A stretch of 64,000 nucleotides of DNA from Suillus spraguei (GCA_016800925.1 JABCPU010000071.1:62001-126000); one strand, 5' to 3'; positions 33,139 through 45,372 are shown, counted from the first letter of the stretch. Program-made: numbers and translations. The notes: generated from the letters alone by a model not told the origin.

Positions 33139-34533
33139 GGACCTAATGCACGATCCAAATTCACCGATATTGGACTTTTACCCTCTTGAATTTGAGCAAG
33201 ACTTCAATGGAAAGAAGCAAGACTGGGAAGCAATCATTAAGATTCCCTTTATTGATGAGCAGCGGCTGTTACAAGCAATGAAATGTGGGTAGTAAATTCT
33301 GCCTTTTGGTTGTAGTTCGTCATTGTCCCATGTGTGCAGCTCGAGAACATAGGTTGACCCCAGAGGAATGCTGCCGCAATGGGTTTGGAACCAGTACCAA
33401 ATTCATCTTCAGTCCTGGAGAGTCCACAGTCTATCCTTCATTGTTACCAGATTTCTTCCTTCCTATATATTGTTGCACATGTAAGATGGAATTCTTCGAC
33501 CTTCCAACTCTTGATGGACTCCATCTCGTCCCTGGACTATGCCTCGGTGTATGCCTCGGTGTATGCCTCAGTGCAAAAGCCCTCGCTGGATTCCCTTTGT
33601 GGGTACATTACCCCACACAGCACAGCTAGGCTTTCACGGTGTCAATGTACACGGTCCCGAAAGCTGCAACAAGTCAATGGCAGTTCACTTACAAAATCCT
33701 CACAAAAACCGCAAGGTAGAGGATATCGCCCAAGAAATGGTTGGCAAACGCACTTTCATTGGTTGGCCTTTCTTGCAAGAAGGGCTGGTCACGGCTGTGT
33801 CCGATTCATTGTTCAAGTATGAGAAGTTGGTACTCGTGCCTGGTACTCTGGCAAAGGTTGTTTCCAATGCATATTCCCATCAGAGCTTGAGCCATTGGAA
33901 GGGCAAAGCTGAGTGGATTGAGATACTATATTCGAAGAGATGTGGAGTGATCACTGATGACCTCGATGTCCTGGTGCACGTCCGTCCGCTACAAGGTGTG
34001 TGCTGGTACTTTATGGATGTTCGCTCTTTACACATTCGTGCAGGTTTGAAACGCTTAGAATCAGGCGCATTGGTTAAAAACTACAAAGGACCCGAAAAAG
34101 AACTTGAACCAGCCATCCAGATGGTCATTTCAGAAGTCGCATCCAAAGATCCCAGGTTCTGGATGCTCCACCTCTGTCGGAGGAATTTCCTGATGGAACA
34201 AACATTTTCTTCCTTGGCAAACATGCGTATGGTGTGGCTGCCCAGGTGTCTTCAACTACTGACAGTGCTTTGTCTGTTGTTCTGGCAGTATGTCACAATG
34301 CCCTACCACAATTTATCTTTCTAAATGATCTCATAGTTCTTTGTTTCAGATAAAATGGAGAATAACAAGTTCAAGATTATTGTTGATAGTCGTGTTTCAC
34401 AGCACTACTTGCCATCGTTCAAAGCAGCTTCCACAATCGGAATGTCACCCAGAGCACTCTCCAAAATCATGTCAAGCTTCATGGTTCCCTCTGATCATCA
34501 AAAGAACAATCTCGGACTCTCAGTGTCCTTGTA
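33139..34533 (+). pseudogene. XRN1: XRN1 fragment, copy b (5'-3' exoribonuclease 1)
   Basis: Exons read DFYPLEFEQDFNGKKQDWEA and IPFIDEQRLLQAMK (33150-33284), intron 33285-33339, REHRLTPEE…GFGTSTKFIFSP, LPHTAQLGFHGVNVHG, KRTFIGWPFLQEGLV, CGVITDDLDVLVHVRPL, ALVKNYKGPEKELEPAIQ, FPDGTNIFFLGKHAYGVAAQ and, after another intron, SRALSKIMSSFMV-like residues near 34460. This covers the regions following the XRN1 catalytic domain. It carries the same frameshift as copy a (near 33590), so both come from one already broken source. The conserved introns show it was copied as DNA, not from mRNA. Confidence 0.82.
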
Positions 34534-34539
34534 ATGGAC

Positions 34540-34880
34540 AATGCGAAAATAAGGTCACTGTCATGCTCTAGCAGGCTCTTGTGTTTTTTTAGAGGCAGGA
34601 ATAATAGTTATAAATGGCATAATGTTACAGGGAATGTGAGCGTATATGTACAACGAGCTAAATTTCACTAAGTCCAACATTTCCTAATTGAACGAAAATT
34701 TCACGCCACTGCCATCCTTTATGCAAAGAGCTGTAATATCCACGCAGTCAGAAAGCAGTCAATGATCAGTGCGACACTTGAACTGACCAAAACAATTTGA
34801 AATTTGCAGGTGTTGCTTGCTCTGGGAGATCCACAAACCCAAAGAGGTTCTTCCGTTGTTGTGGAGTATCGGTCAAGTGG
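34540..34880 (-). repeat. duplicated segment with hAT C-terminal piece
   Basis: 34545-34720 matches, in reverse, 59930-60051 plus 61001-61060 (CTAATTGAACGAAAATT, CATCCTTTATGCAAAGAGCTG, GACAGTGACCTT-side TCATGCTCTAGCAGGCTC). 34795-34870 matches the hAT C-terminal coding region at 62990-63075 (GTGTTGCTTGCTCTGG…GGGAGATCCACAAACCCAA). It is a mosaic of transposon debris and is the empty-site relative of the R1-C insertion. Confidence 0.6.
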
Positions 34881-35259
34881 CAGTGGAAAGGCTTAGAGCA
34901 CGTGCAAGTAATTTACGAGAGGACAGCGGGCCGACAGCTGTAAGGTCAAGTCGACATTGATAACGACATTTTAGAATTGAGCATCCCTATGACATATGAC
35001 ATCCTTCACATGCTACATGCTATGCAACTCTCGTTATTCATACTGTCACTCATTCAATTTTCGTACCCCTTTTTCTCTCCATTCTACTTTATCTTGTCAG
35101 TTGCAACGCCACTTCCTTGTGCCTCCGTTTTCACATAATCATTCGGCCTATCCATACCCGAGGACCCTTACCGTTTCGCAGTATAAGTAACTCATGTGCA
35201 GTCCCTGGGAGCAGCACCCAAGTGAATTCTATCCGATTCACTTTCCTCTTCAAACTCAT
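34881..35259. other. no recognisable gene
   Basis: Mixed-composition sequence without a supported frame. A C/T-rich, promoter-like stretch precedes the coding stretch that starts at 35263. Confidence 0.4.
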
Positions 35260-35262
35260 CCA

Positions 35263-35590
35263 TGGCAGCCCCTATGGTAAGTCGTCCTTCGATATTGTTG
35301 CACAGCAATCAATCAAACAAAAATTAAATTTGACGCTAAAGCAGCCTTCTGAGCTTCTACACATAGCCGGTATCAATGAAGACATTACCAGACATCAGAC
35401 GCTCCAAGCAGTTTATTTGGAACTTCGAAGGGAAAAAGAAGAAAATGCAGCACTGAAACAATTGATGTGGCAGCTCATAACGGAGCATAATAAGTTAGTT
35501 GCAGCCCTTGCTGGACTGGCTCAGTCTTGCCGTCCTGTATGTTTTATTTTTTCTACTTCAAGTTACATATCGTTCATTAAATGCCAACAT
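35263..35590 (+). CDS. unrecognised short coiled-coil protein
   Basis: A start MAAPM at 35263 is followed by a GTAAGT donor at 35278; in an alternative frame without splicing the protein reads …SFDIVAQQSIKQKLNLTLKQ… and a Leu/Glu-rich helix (LELRREKEENAALKQLMWQL). Family unknown. It abuts the aspartic protease gene in tail-to-tail orientation. Confidence 0.35.
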
Positions 35591-35799
35591 TAGTGGGTCT
35601 AGTAGTGCTTCGTTTCCTGCCCAACGGAACCAACCGGCAGTCAGTCTTTGTGTAAGTAGTGTAGGAGAAAAAATATGTGCACATACCATTGTACCAAATG
35701 TAATGAGACCAACTAATGCATATGGTACAAGGGCATCACGGAGTGCTTTGAGGGGGGCGTCACAAGGAGAACTCATCATAGTAACTTTGTGCGATCGAA

Positions 35800-36976
35800 T
35801 ACGACGTGATGACGAGAGTAGTGCCTGTATCAACGATGGCAGATGCGGCTTGCGACTTGATGACCACTTGTCCCAACCTCGAGATGCTATCCACCTCTAC
35901 CTGCCAATAGCCTCTCCGTCACAGGAACATAAGTGAGTGTGTCAGAGTGGTAAAGATACGTATTTGTTCCTCCGATGACCATTTCGCTATCTCCTGGAGT
36001 AGTAGATAGCTTGAACCCAAAGACGCTTTGCGGTAGTTCGCTACTGTCATTCAGTGTTTGGAAAAGTGGAGTTCCTTCAAACTCTGATATTTCGGGGAAT
36101 GCCAGACCGGAGAGACTGTCAGGAGGAAAAGATCTGTTCTTACTGAACTCTGGCGAATATAACCATGCTGCACCGACAGTCTGATCCTGAGCCTTGTAAA
36201 CCATATGAGTAAAGTGAACGTGAACGCCTGGGACAACTAACTTCGTAACCCCCAACAAAAACATCGTCGACGTACTCCTCGCCCGCTGTTTCCCCAGCGC
36301 CGTACATGAGTATGAACGGCTGGCCAGAATCTTGGGCAGAAGAAGATGCAGTAGGGTCGTATCATGTATGCCCATCACAAGTGACTTCGCATTGCGTAGA
36401 TGGAAGGACTACGTGAATATTACTATCAGCGCAGGAATAAAGGAATATACTTCTGGTGCTCACACAGGTCTGAGCTGCCAGTGTCGAACACCACTTCAGA
36501 ATATCGGGGTTAGACCTATCACAGCGTAGAATCGATCAAACCAACCTGTAAACGTTTTAGGGGGCGTGCCCACGCCGATCTCGCCGTACCAGAGGTCTGC
36601 GTCGTAGTTTACAAGGGCAAGGGGCACGTTTCCATTCCGTTTTGCGACCGAGCGAATGTGGAAGCGACTACTCAGGGGATGGGGAGACCCAGTATTCCGT
36701 TGGTAAGCCACCATGGTGGCACTGTACTTACTAGTTCACGTCAGGTTGATGAATGTGATGTAAGAAAGAATCTCAGATATACCGATGTACAAAATCCAAC
36801 TGTTGCCACACAGTCATCGGATCAAACACTTTGGAGCTGTTGGCGGCGTTTGATCTGGAGTTGAGGGGAATACGTTGTGTGCGACGCATGTTAGAAGGAA
36901 CATTTGGCGGAGGATTCGGAGTAGGTGACCCGACAACTGCCGCAACAAGAAGTGCACAGATTGTAGTAAACTTCAT
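35800..36976 (-). pseudogene. secreted A1 aspartic protease, broken and C-terminally truncated
   Basis: MKFTTICALLVAAVVGSPTP at 36976 is a good signal peptide. A short propeptide follows, then GEIGVGTPPKTFT, an intron, and the first catalytic motif VVFDTGSSDL near 36490. YGAGETAGEEYVDDVFVGGY, GAAWLYSPEF, PPDSLSGLAFPEISEF, VFGFKLSTTPG and YVPVTE follow in order, and the second catalytic motif AIVDTGTTLV near 35830. This is the pepsin-family layout of basidiomycete extracellular proteases. Breaks: TGA near 36365 where Arg (CGA) is expected, a frameshift near 36240, and no C-terminal lobe after about 35800. Confidence 0.8.
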
Positions 36977-37342
36977 CTTGTAGGTGTGTCACTTTGGTGG
37001 TGTAAAGTAAGAAGGGTGGCAACGACCATGTATGTCGAGAAAGCCACCAGTATTGTCATCGCGTCTAAGCATGAATGCAAGCTTTCAGTTTGGACTGACG
37101 GGCGGCCCCCGCGGTAGTGACTTGAGCTCTGCCAGTAACCTGATCTCGTTCGATTGGGCCTTTACTGACCTTATGACTTAAGCTTATCTTTCGGAGCCAT
37201 CTCTGGTCACTCACTCCCTCGGCCTTGGTCGTTGACAATGAGCGATGCAAGCGTCGGCAGTAAGAGTGCCGAAAGTAGGTATCATTCTGTCCCAATCTAT
37301 TTACAAACATAGTGTACATTCGCTTCTTGTTGAGTGGTATGA

Positions 37343-39621
37343 CTACTCGGCCCTCATTTGAATGATGAAATCGAGCATCTCATCATCATGAGCCGCCTTA
37401 ACGGGTAGTCCATCTCTCACATCACCTGGTCTCCTTATCTGGGTGTAATTCACGTATGGTGGATATAGCACGACGTTTGCTGCCCCTGCCCAGTCGAAAT
37501 CGATGATCATGAACTTTGTCCTATCGTCCTTCTTCACCAAGATGTTGGTATCGCGTATATCGCCATGGACAAAGTTTTCAGCATGGAGTTTTTTCAACTG
37601 CTCCCGGATAGGCTCGAACGCCGATCGGGGGAGGTGCTCGGTGTTGGGCAAGTCGGCCAATACATCGTAGCCGACAAGCTTATCCATGACCACCATGTAC
37701 CAACCTCCAGGAAGCTTTTCAAATCCTCGTAATCTGGGGGCAAGTCCTGACGATGCACAACGCAAATGAACCTCCTGACAATAATACCGGACAAACTTGA
37801 TGCAGATCGCATCTTCGGCAGGTCTGTCAGTGAGAGTCCCAAAGAATACGAGTCTCTTCGACGCTCCCTCATCTTCATCGAGCTGTCCAGTATATTTGAA
37901 ACATGTTTTGCCGCCGTCGTCGAGAGATATGAAGCTTGTCTGATACGGGAACAGTATAGGGTGAGATAGCGTGTTAGTAAGTTCAGATTCAGGAGGGAGC
38001 GTTTCGTAATATCCCTTGAGCGATCTGATAGCTTTGCAGAATGCGGCCATGTGACGTGCGGCGGCGATCTGATTATAGGTATCGGTGGAATGATAATTGA
38101 ATACAAGAGGGCTCGAAAGGATCTGTGCAGCAGGGCGCGAAGTCCAAACAGCACCGGCAAAGACAATGTTGGTCCTGGAAAAAAGAGTAGTTCATATGTC
38201 ATATTCCAAGCCTGAGAAATCTCGGCACTGACCAAAAACTATGAAGAGGAAACACGGCAGAGAAAACCCCGACATCTGAGGCGCCAACGTTCTCGTTGAC
38301 TCGATGTAATACGCGACAGCCTGCATATATGGTTCCGAAATGGAGGATCCTACCTCGTTCTTGAACTCGGCAATCACAAAAGGATGTTGATTGTTACGGA
38401 CGGCGACAGACATAAGTGCATCCGTCGTGTATGCAGTTCCTGGCACCTTGCGGTAGAGTTGAAAGTCAAGGTGGTACCTTGCGAGCACATTTTTAATCGC
38501 TTGTACTCGCATCTCTTCAGATTGATACAGGGCTGACATGGCATTCGCCAGTTCATTGACAAGGTTGTTATCTTCTTCTGTTATCGTGTGAGTCTGGCAG
38601 TCATCGATGAATTGGCCGAAGACTGGATGTAGTAGAGTGGCAGGAATCGTTTCCTCGAGATCGCGAGGACGACCACAGGTTATCTGTAGCTTTTTGTCAT
38701 TCTGTCGTTCACGGAACGAGGAAGGATGTGAATTATTGGAGGGCGATTGTGATCTTTTTGATTTCGACTGTAATTTCTTTTTTTTGAAATGTTCGTCGAG
38801 ATTTGCGAGGAAGGTATCCCGTGCCACTTTAATCGGGTCCTCTCCTTCGATGACGTAGTTAACCCGCCGAGGAGGATTCGTTGACCCTGCGAGCCGGAAA
38901 ATCAGTATAGTCCAATGAGACCATACAGTCACTCACTATTATCAGAGGAAACTTGGACGATGACCCGGAGAGGCTCGAGAACTGGTATGCTCAGGAAATA
39001 ATCGAATAGTGGTATGACTTGGGCCACGTCGAGCAAGTGACCCGCATCGAGGGTATCAAGGCTCTCCCGAAGTTCATCTTGGGATTCGGATATGCTGTAT
39101 AAGCATATGTGGTTGTGGTCTATGTTGTTAAGTTGTGATGCTTTCTCCTGCATCCGATCTTTAAGCATTCCCATTGGTGCATCCGGGCTGATCGAAATGT
39201 CGAAGCGGTCATAGACAGTGCTACCTCGCAACCACCAATGAATTATCAGGAGTGGGGTATCTGGAGAACGGGAATCAATTGCAAAGACAAGCTTAGGTCA
39301 CCACCATTACATACCTATAATGATATGGATGCGCTCTTCGGGCGGTGCTGCTGCGAACAGGCTTGATAACTTACGCAATGGTGGCAATGGTTTCCCAAGC
39401 TCAGATAGGAGAACACTGCGAAGATTCTCATCATAGGGTTCGGCCACAGGATCTCTGGGCTTGTAGAGTCGAAGACTTGAAGCAGGCACATCGATAACTT
39501 GAGCTTCCTTCAACAACGTTTTCAGGGTATCGACAGTTTCAAAGCGTGAAATTTTGACACCGAATACTCGGTCGATGTCGGTACCTCGTACCCAACAGTT
39601 CAGCGTGAAAACGTCAGACAT
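37343..39621 (-). CDS. Crinkler-type effector: two ubiquitin-like headers, PD-(D/E)XK-like nuclease and kinase domains
   Basis: Four exons (39621-39315, 39260-38937, 38886-38229, 38174-37343; introns 54, 50 and 54 bp) join into one 706-aa frame; exon lengths sum to 2121 nt. Residues ~3-105 are a Crinkler-type ubiquitin-like header (FTLNCWVRGTDIDRVFGVKI) and ~112-205 a second, related one (WWLRGSTVYDRFDISIS). Residues ~300-430 resemble a restriction-enzyme-like nuclease, with FVIAEFKNEVG carrying E-x-K near 383. Residues ~530-700 are kinase-like: CIKF near 554, HGDIRDTNILV near 631, IDFDWAG near 652. Such CR proteins are known as intracellular effectors or genome-conflict toxins. No signal peptide. 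The third donor (GTGCCG) is non-consensus; the alternative is a 1-nt frameshift there. Confidence 0.78.
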
Positions 39622-39887
39622 GGTGATTGAAAGTCGAGACCGTTTATCGAGGACGCCACAATTTATAACGATTTGGTCCCATTGTGTACATGTAAGCAAC
39701 CCTGTGGTCAGAGCTGACCTAATTTTCTAAACTGGAGAGCGTGGGTCATACCCAGATGGCACACAGCAGCACGCCATGAGTCAGACGTCCACAGATTTTA
39801 GGACCCTGCGCGGATGGGACTTCCGCGTGAAGAACTAGTTGATAGAGGACCATAGCTAACAACTCAGGTTAACAACTCAGATAGATA

Positions 39888-41510
39888 GGTTGTGAGTATA
39901 TCGATCCTCCTCCAAGCTCGAGCCACGCTGATCCAAGTCATTGCCAACTATTCACAGTTTGTGAGTATGTTGATCCTCCTTCGAGCCGGAGCCATGCTGA
40001 TCGAAGTCCTTGCCCACCGTTGGCAGGATGTGAGCGTGTTGATCCTCCTCCGAGCTCGAGCTATGCCGATAGAAGTCCTTGGTCACTGTTCGCAGGGTGA
40101 GTGTGTTGATCCTCCTTCGAGCTCGAGCCGTGCTGATTGAAGTCGTTGCATACTGTTCGCAGGGTGTGAGTGTGTCAATCTTCCTCTGAGCCCAAGTCAT
40201 GCTGATCAAAGTCCTTTCCCACTGTCCGTAGCCTGTGAGTGTGTCAATCTTTTTTCGAGCTCAGGCCATGCTGATCGAAGTACTTGTCCACTGTTCGCAG
40301 GGTGAGTGTGCTGATCCTCCTTTGAACCCTATCTACGTTGATTGCCGTCCTCTCGTGTTGTTCGTAGTATGTGAGTGTGTCGATCCTGCTTGAGCTCGAG
40401 CCGTGCTGATACAATTCATTGCCTACCTATTGACAGTGGGTGAATATATCGATCCTCCTTCGAGCTCGAGCCATACTGATCCAAGTCGTTTCCCACTGTT
40501 TGCAGGATGTGAGTGTGTTGATCCCCCTTCGATCTTGTGCCATGCTGATCAAAGTCATTGCACACTGTTCGCAGGGTGAGTGTGTCGATCTTCCTTCGAG
40601 CTCGAGCCATATTGATAGAACTCCTTGTCCACTGTTCACAGGGTGCGAGTGTGTTGATCCTCCTTCAAGCTCGAGTCATGCTGATCGAAGTCCTTGCCCA
40701 CTGTTTGCAGTTTGTGAGTGTGTCGATCCTCCTTCGAACTAGAGCCATCCTGATCGAAGTCCTTGCCCACTATTCGCAGGTTGTAAGTGTCCCAATTCTC
40801 CTTTGAGCTCTAGCCATGCTCATCGAGTCGTTGCCTATCTTTCGCAACATGTGAGTCTGTGTGTCGATCCTCCTTCGAGCGCGAGCAATGCTGAAAGAAC
40901 TCCTTGTCTACTGTTCCCAGTATGTGAGTGTGTCGATCCTCCGAGTCCGAGTCATGCTCATCGAGGTCCTTACCCATATTTCACAGGATGTGGGTGCGTT
41001 GATGCTCCTTCGAGCTCAAGCCATGCTCCTCGACGTCCTTGCCCACTACTTATTCGCAGTTCGTGAGTGTGTCGATCCTCCTTCGAGCTCGGGCCATGTT
41101 CATCGAAGTCCTTGCACACTGTTTGCAGTATGTGAGTTTCGATCTTCCTCCGAGCTCGACCCATGCTGATCGAAGTCCTTGTCCACTATTCCCAGGGTGT
41201 AAGTGTGTCGATGTTCCTTCGAGCTTGAGCCATTCTGATAGAAGTCCTTGCCCACCATTCATAGTATGTCGATCCTCCTTCAAGCTCGAGCCATGCTGAT
41301 TCAATTATGCGCAGGTTGTGAGTGTGTCAACCCTCCTTCCAGCTTGATCCATGCTAATCGAAGGCCTTGCCCACTGTTTGCAGGTTGTAAGTGTGTTGAT
41401 TCTTCTTCAAGCTCGAGCCCGTACTGATCAAAGTTATCGCCCCCTGTTTGCAGGATGTGAGTGTCTCGATCCTCCTTCAAGCTCGAGCATTTCTGATATC
41501 CCTTCCTTCG
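39888..41510 (+). repeat. ~24-copy, 66-70-bp tandem array of intron-like units
   Basis: Consensus unit starts GTGAGTGTGTCGATCCTCC, contains CGAGCTCGAGCCATGCTGAT and ends TGCCCACTGTTCGCAG, joined to the next by one to three bases. Every unit has a 5' splice-site-like GTGAGT (or close variant), a CTGAT branch-site-like motif ~25 nt before the end, and a terminal CAG. It lies ~270 bp upstream of the Crinkler start. ORFs across it are periodicity artefacts. Confidence 0.88.
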
Positions 41511-42198
41511 CCTGTTCAGTACCTTCACGGCTCTCAAGTTCCAGTAAAAAATAGTGTGATCAATGGAGACGTGTCAAGCACATTTGAATCTTCTGCAATG
41601 CTCATGCGTCACATAGAACATCTCTTAAACGCGTCTCCCAAGGGTCTCTTTGCTCTCTCGCGATCAGGTAACAACCCTGATGCGCCTCATGATCTTGGCT
41701 TCATCGAGGCTGTAATGGCAGAGCTCGTCGACGAAGTTGAGACGCTGCGGTAGGCCAATGTAGAGATTGACGTGGCAAACGAATCAGATAGGATGATGAC
41801 ACCGTTCGTCCAGTGACAGGGAACATCAGTCAGAACGAGCATACAGATGTTCACGCGGGAGTCACTTCCGCGCACCTAACCTCATGAGCGCTAAGATGTC
41901 GACAACATCCTATGCAAGTTTTTATTTTCTAAAAATAAAAGGAACAAAGCTTGGAAGATGCCAATGAGTCAGAAACCGAGTGACTGCAGCGATAATCAAG
42001 AACACAGCCAGCGACGAAACTTTATCTTCCTAATCTCCAAATTATCCTTCTCTATGTCAAAATCATCATTGTAGAAGATGATGAGGGAGTTGATGGTTCC
42101 TAAAGTATATGTATCTGTATTGCGGTCAAAAAAGGGAGGGACGGTCGATGCCGAAATTGAGCAACTTCGTGCGAGGCTTGCAGCCTTAGAGGGCTGAT
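41466..42198 (+). pseudogene. unrecognised coding remnants after the tandem array
   Basis: From the last array unit the frame continues (…FESSAMLMRHIEHLLNAS…, DLGFIEAVMAELVDEVETL) to TAG at 41751-41753. Another short plus-strand stretch at 42130-42198 ends in a leucine-heptad helix (EIEQLRARLAALEG) and TGA. They may be exons of one gene; the family is not recognised. Confidence 0.35.
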
Positions 42199-42565
42199 AT
42201 TTCATATCATCATATCGTCAATTAACTATGCCCTACAGTCGTTCTAGTGTTGGATTATCAGGGGTCGAGGTACGAGCTCGACACTTATCAGGAATCTTCG
42301 GGATCAATGGCGCATCAATGGCGCAATATTACCGGGTGTCGGCAGCATGGTTTTAGCGTTGGCTGGCATATATAAGTAGGAATTTAGAAAATTGTCAAGT
42401 CTCTATTTGCGGTCAAGATCGTCATGCATACAAATACACTATGAGTGAAGTTTTCCCCAAACCTGAGAAAGTAGTAGTGCGTAGTGATAACATGTCTTGG
42501 CAAGTTGTCTGAAGAAATGTACACCTTAGTTGACTTCAGTCGCAGTGGTTATATTCCTACTATCG

Positions 42566-44508
42566 TTAAGTTTTTCGCCACAGCCCGTTGTACTGTGTGG
42601 CATAGAATGCTGCATAGGCCTGGGGTCGGGGTTTGTGGTCCGTACTGCGGTCGTAAAATATTGATATCAAAATGGATTGAAGAGTAACAATCCCAAGGAT
42701 GAACCAAAACAACGCAGCTCTTCCCATGTACTCATGTGAACCTCCATGAGTAGCCTCCACGGAGGTCTCTATTGTTATAGCAGCAAGACCAATTGCGGAT
42801 CCAAATTGAAGCGCGCCGTTAAACATAGCACCAACTGTGCCGGACATGGATGAAGGCGCAGCTTGGAAAATAGCGATACTATGAAGCAAGTAAACCGTGC
42901 TCGGAAAACTGCTATTATTTGAAACTTACTTCATATGTGAGAAAGCAACCATGACTCCGGTGCTGCCAAGTACAAATGCTGGGAATACAAATGGCCAATA
43001 GTTTTCGGGCTTTCCCCCACCGAGCGCCAGCAGTAAGGTGGCGACCATGCACAATGGTAGACCAGTAAGGATAATCCACTTCGGACTGTAGATACGAGAG
43101 AGTGATCCAGTGCAGCTCGCAGTAAAGGCTACGATACCGAGTGGCAACCTAGAGAACAAAGAATCTTGATGGTTGGCGATATGAAGTGACAGTGAATACC
43201 TTACATGTGAATGGCTGTCGACATCACTGACCAATGAAACACAGTTTTCCACATGATACTAAAAATAAATAAACATAACCCCACTCCACCAAAAGGATGG
43301 CAAAAGTGCAGTGGCCAACAGAACAGAGAAGTTGTTGTAGAACCATGTCCGTGGTGGTCTAATACAAGATCAGCTGGTGATTGATGCTAAGATTTCCGTT
43401 GACATACATGGCAGCTCGGTCCGCAGGCAAAAGTGTTTTCCAGTAGAAAAACCCAGCTATCATTATAATTGAAATGATCAGGAGAATCAATACAACCGGG
43501 GATTTCCAACCATCAGTGGAACCAGATGTCACGGCAAAAATCAACAAGATGAAGGAAACTATCAAAGTTCGTAAGCGACACAAAGAAAAGTATGCTGAAA
43601 GATTTATACCAGTCAAGACGCCTATGCTGACCAAATCAAGGGACTTCCATTTTGCCCCTTTAGGCTTACGACTGCCTGCAGTCTCTCCGATTTGTGACGG
43701 GATCATGAAAATACAAATCAGGGCCACTGGAAAGCCGTGCATGCCACAAACCAGAAGACCCAATGGTAAGACACCCATTGAATGAACATTGCACCGACCA
43801 CAAGACCGCCCACTATGTAAAGGAACTATGAGGGTTGTCTTACGATATGTGGGATGCTCACTGTTGGCCACCGCACCACAGCCTGCAAAGAACCATACTG
43901 CCTGAGCCTGTTCGAGTGGATCTGGAAATACCTTGACCAATAGTTTTAGAGCAGAGGGAATCGTCATTGCAGAAGCTAAGAAGTAACCTTCATCAGTCAG
44001 AACCAACACACCAGCAAGAATGATCACCTATTCCAGTGATTGCTCTCAGAACAAGGATAGGAACTGTGGTGTAAACGAATCCTGCGCACAATGAGAGGAT
44101 ACCAAGAGTGGACACTCCTCCAATGAATACAGTTTCTATGAACCATTAGATTAGCATGTACGTCAGGTATGCTAGGCAGCACAGTACTAACTTGGGTTGT
44201 ATACGTCACTGAGACGGCCACTCTAAAACTATGCATTGAAGTGCAAATCAGGACTTTACGGGATGGACACGCACGATAAGTAGGAATGATGAAAAAGTTA
44301 ATCGGAACCCACTAAACACCCAAGTGGATTGAATTTCAGTCATACCCATGGATGCCCCAAGTGCAGGAATTGCAGATAAGAGAGCTGACATACTCAAGGT
44401 ATCTATAAATTGAGTAAGACAGAACATGACTAACAAAATGAGTTTGCGGGCAAGAGAAAGCCTTTGAGGTTCATGAATATTTGTGGAGAGGGGCAGAAGT
44501 GGTGACAT
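42566..44508 (-). pseudogene. major facilitator superfamily (MFS) transporter, decayed
   Basis: Starts MSPLLPLSTNIHEP at 44508, followed by hydrophobic helices (LILLVMFCLTQFIDTLSMSA, STWVFSGFRLTFSSFLLI), GRLSDVYN-like loop, VFIGGVSTLGILSLCAGFVY, ALKLLVKVFPDPLEQAQAVW, GGLVVGAMFIQWVSYHWVFW, later VSFILLIFAVTSGSTDGW, SCTGSLSRIYSPKWIILTGLPL and QFGSAIGLAAITIETSVEA. These are consecutive transmembrane segments of a plasma-membrane H+-coupled permease with several short introns. A 1-nt frameshift near 43735 splits the TM5-6 region, so this copy is probably inactive. Substrate unknown. Confidence 0.75.
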
Positions 44509-44893
44509 TGTCCTGAAAAAATGCAGACAACATTGAAATGTTGCAGACTATGTTGCAGTATTATAGTGAGATAGGTCAGGGACGTACTAGCTCGCGAATG
44601 GCAATTGAGCCAGACCCTGAGACATGCTGCAAAGCTCTCAACCATCGGAGGCGAATGGCTGGATGCTTATTTACTAATCGAGCCAGAATCCTGTGGGCTG
44701 AGGGCTTGAAGTACGGCGCAAAGCTCAGAACATGGGCCTCACGATTGTCAAAAGAAGCAGAATTCTTCTGGAAAGATTCCAGAGTCTGAACTCTGCTTAT
44801 GAGAGCCTTCCAGAGGCCTATATATAAATATATGATTCAATGAAATCATCGAACACTTGTATGATGGCCTGGTACTGTGACGAGCTGCAAAAG
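44509..44893. other. no recognised gene between transporter and solo LTR
   Basis: A plus-strand 83-codon frame (44538-44789; …RRRMAGCLFTNRARILWAEG…) is of unknown meaning. Nothing else is visible. Confidence 0.3.
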
Positions 44894-44898
44894 GTTTG

Positions 44899-45372
44899 TG
44901 TTACAATTGTACGTGCCCCTATTCATTCTTCCTTTATTCTTTTACTTGTATATCATGTCACATGACTTTGACTCATATGCTCAACGCATCTGTACAATAC
45001 ATGCCTTCCTTATTAGGATACGCAGTTATGTTCTCACGGTTACCTGGTCTGTGCGCACATATTGGCCTATATAAGCACAGTGTACTTGTAGTAGATTCTT
45101 TACTTTAATCTTACTGGGTTTTACCTGGAATCTCCTTCGCTTAGGTCTCCAACCTAAGTCGTCTTGAATCGTCTCTAAGTCTAAGCACTCCTTAGCCTTA
45201 GTCTCTATTCTCGCAGAACCTCTTTGACTTGTCATTGAGGCCGAACCCTTGATCGTACTCGGAACGCGTTCCTTGTACTTTCACCTTGTCCTCTTCTGGA
45301 CATTGTAAGAACTCCCAGCAGACCGGCTGTGTCTTTTCACTGTCACTGGTGACACCACCCCAGTTCGTAACA
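44899..45372 (+). repeat. Gypsy-1-family solo LTR with perfect 5-bp target duplication
   Basis: Starts TGTTACAATTGTACGTGCCC and ends CCCCAGTTCGTAACA (474 bp). GTTTG flanks both sides (44894-44898 and 45373-45377). This is the product of LTR-LTR recombination after insertion, and defines both ends of the LTR precisely. Confidence 0.95.

Noticed and set aside
36658..36864. Plus-strand frame over the aspartic protease
   Set aside because: Antisense to the signal peptide and pro-region; no family resemblance.
40416..41304. Several frames across the 39.9-41.5 kb array
   Set aside because: Created by the 66-70-bp period; no single frame stays open and none resembles a family.
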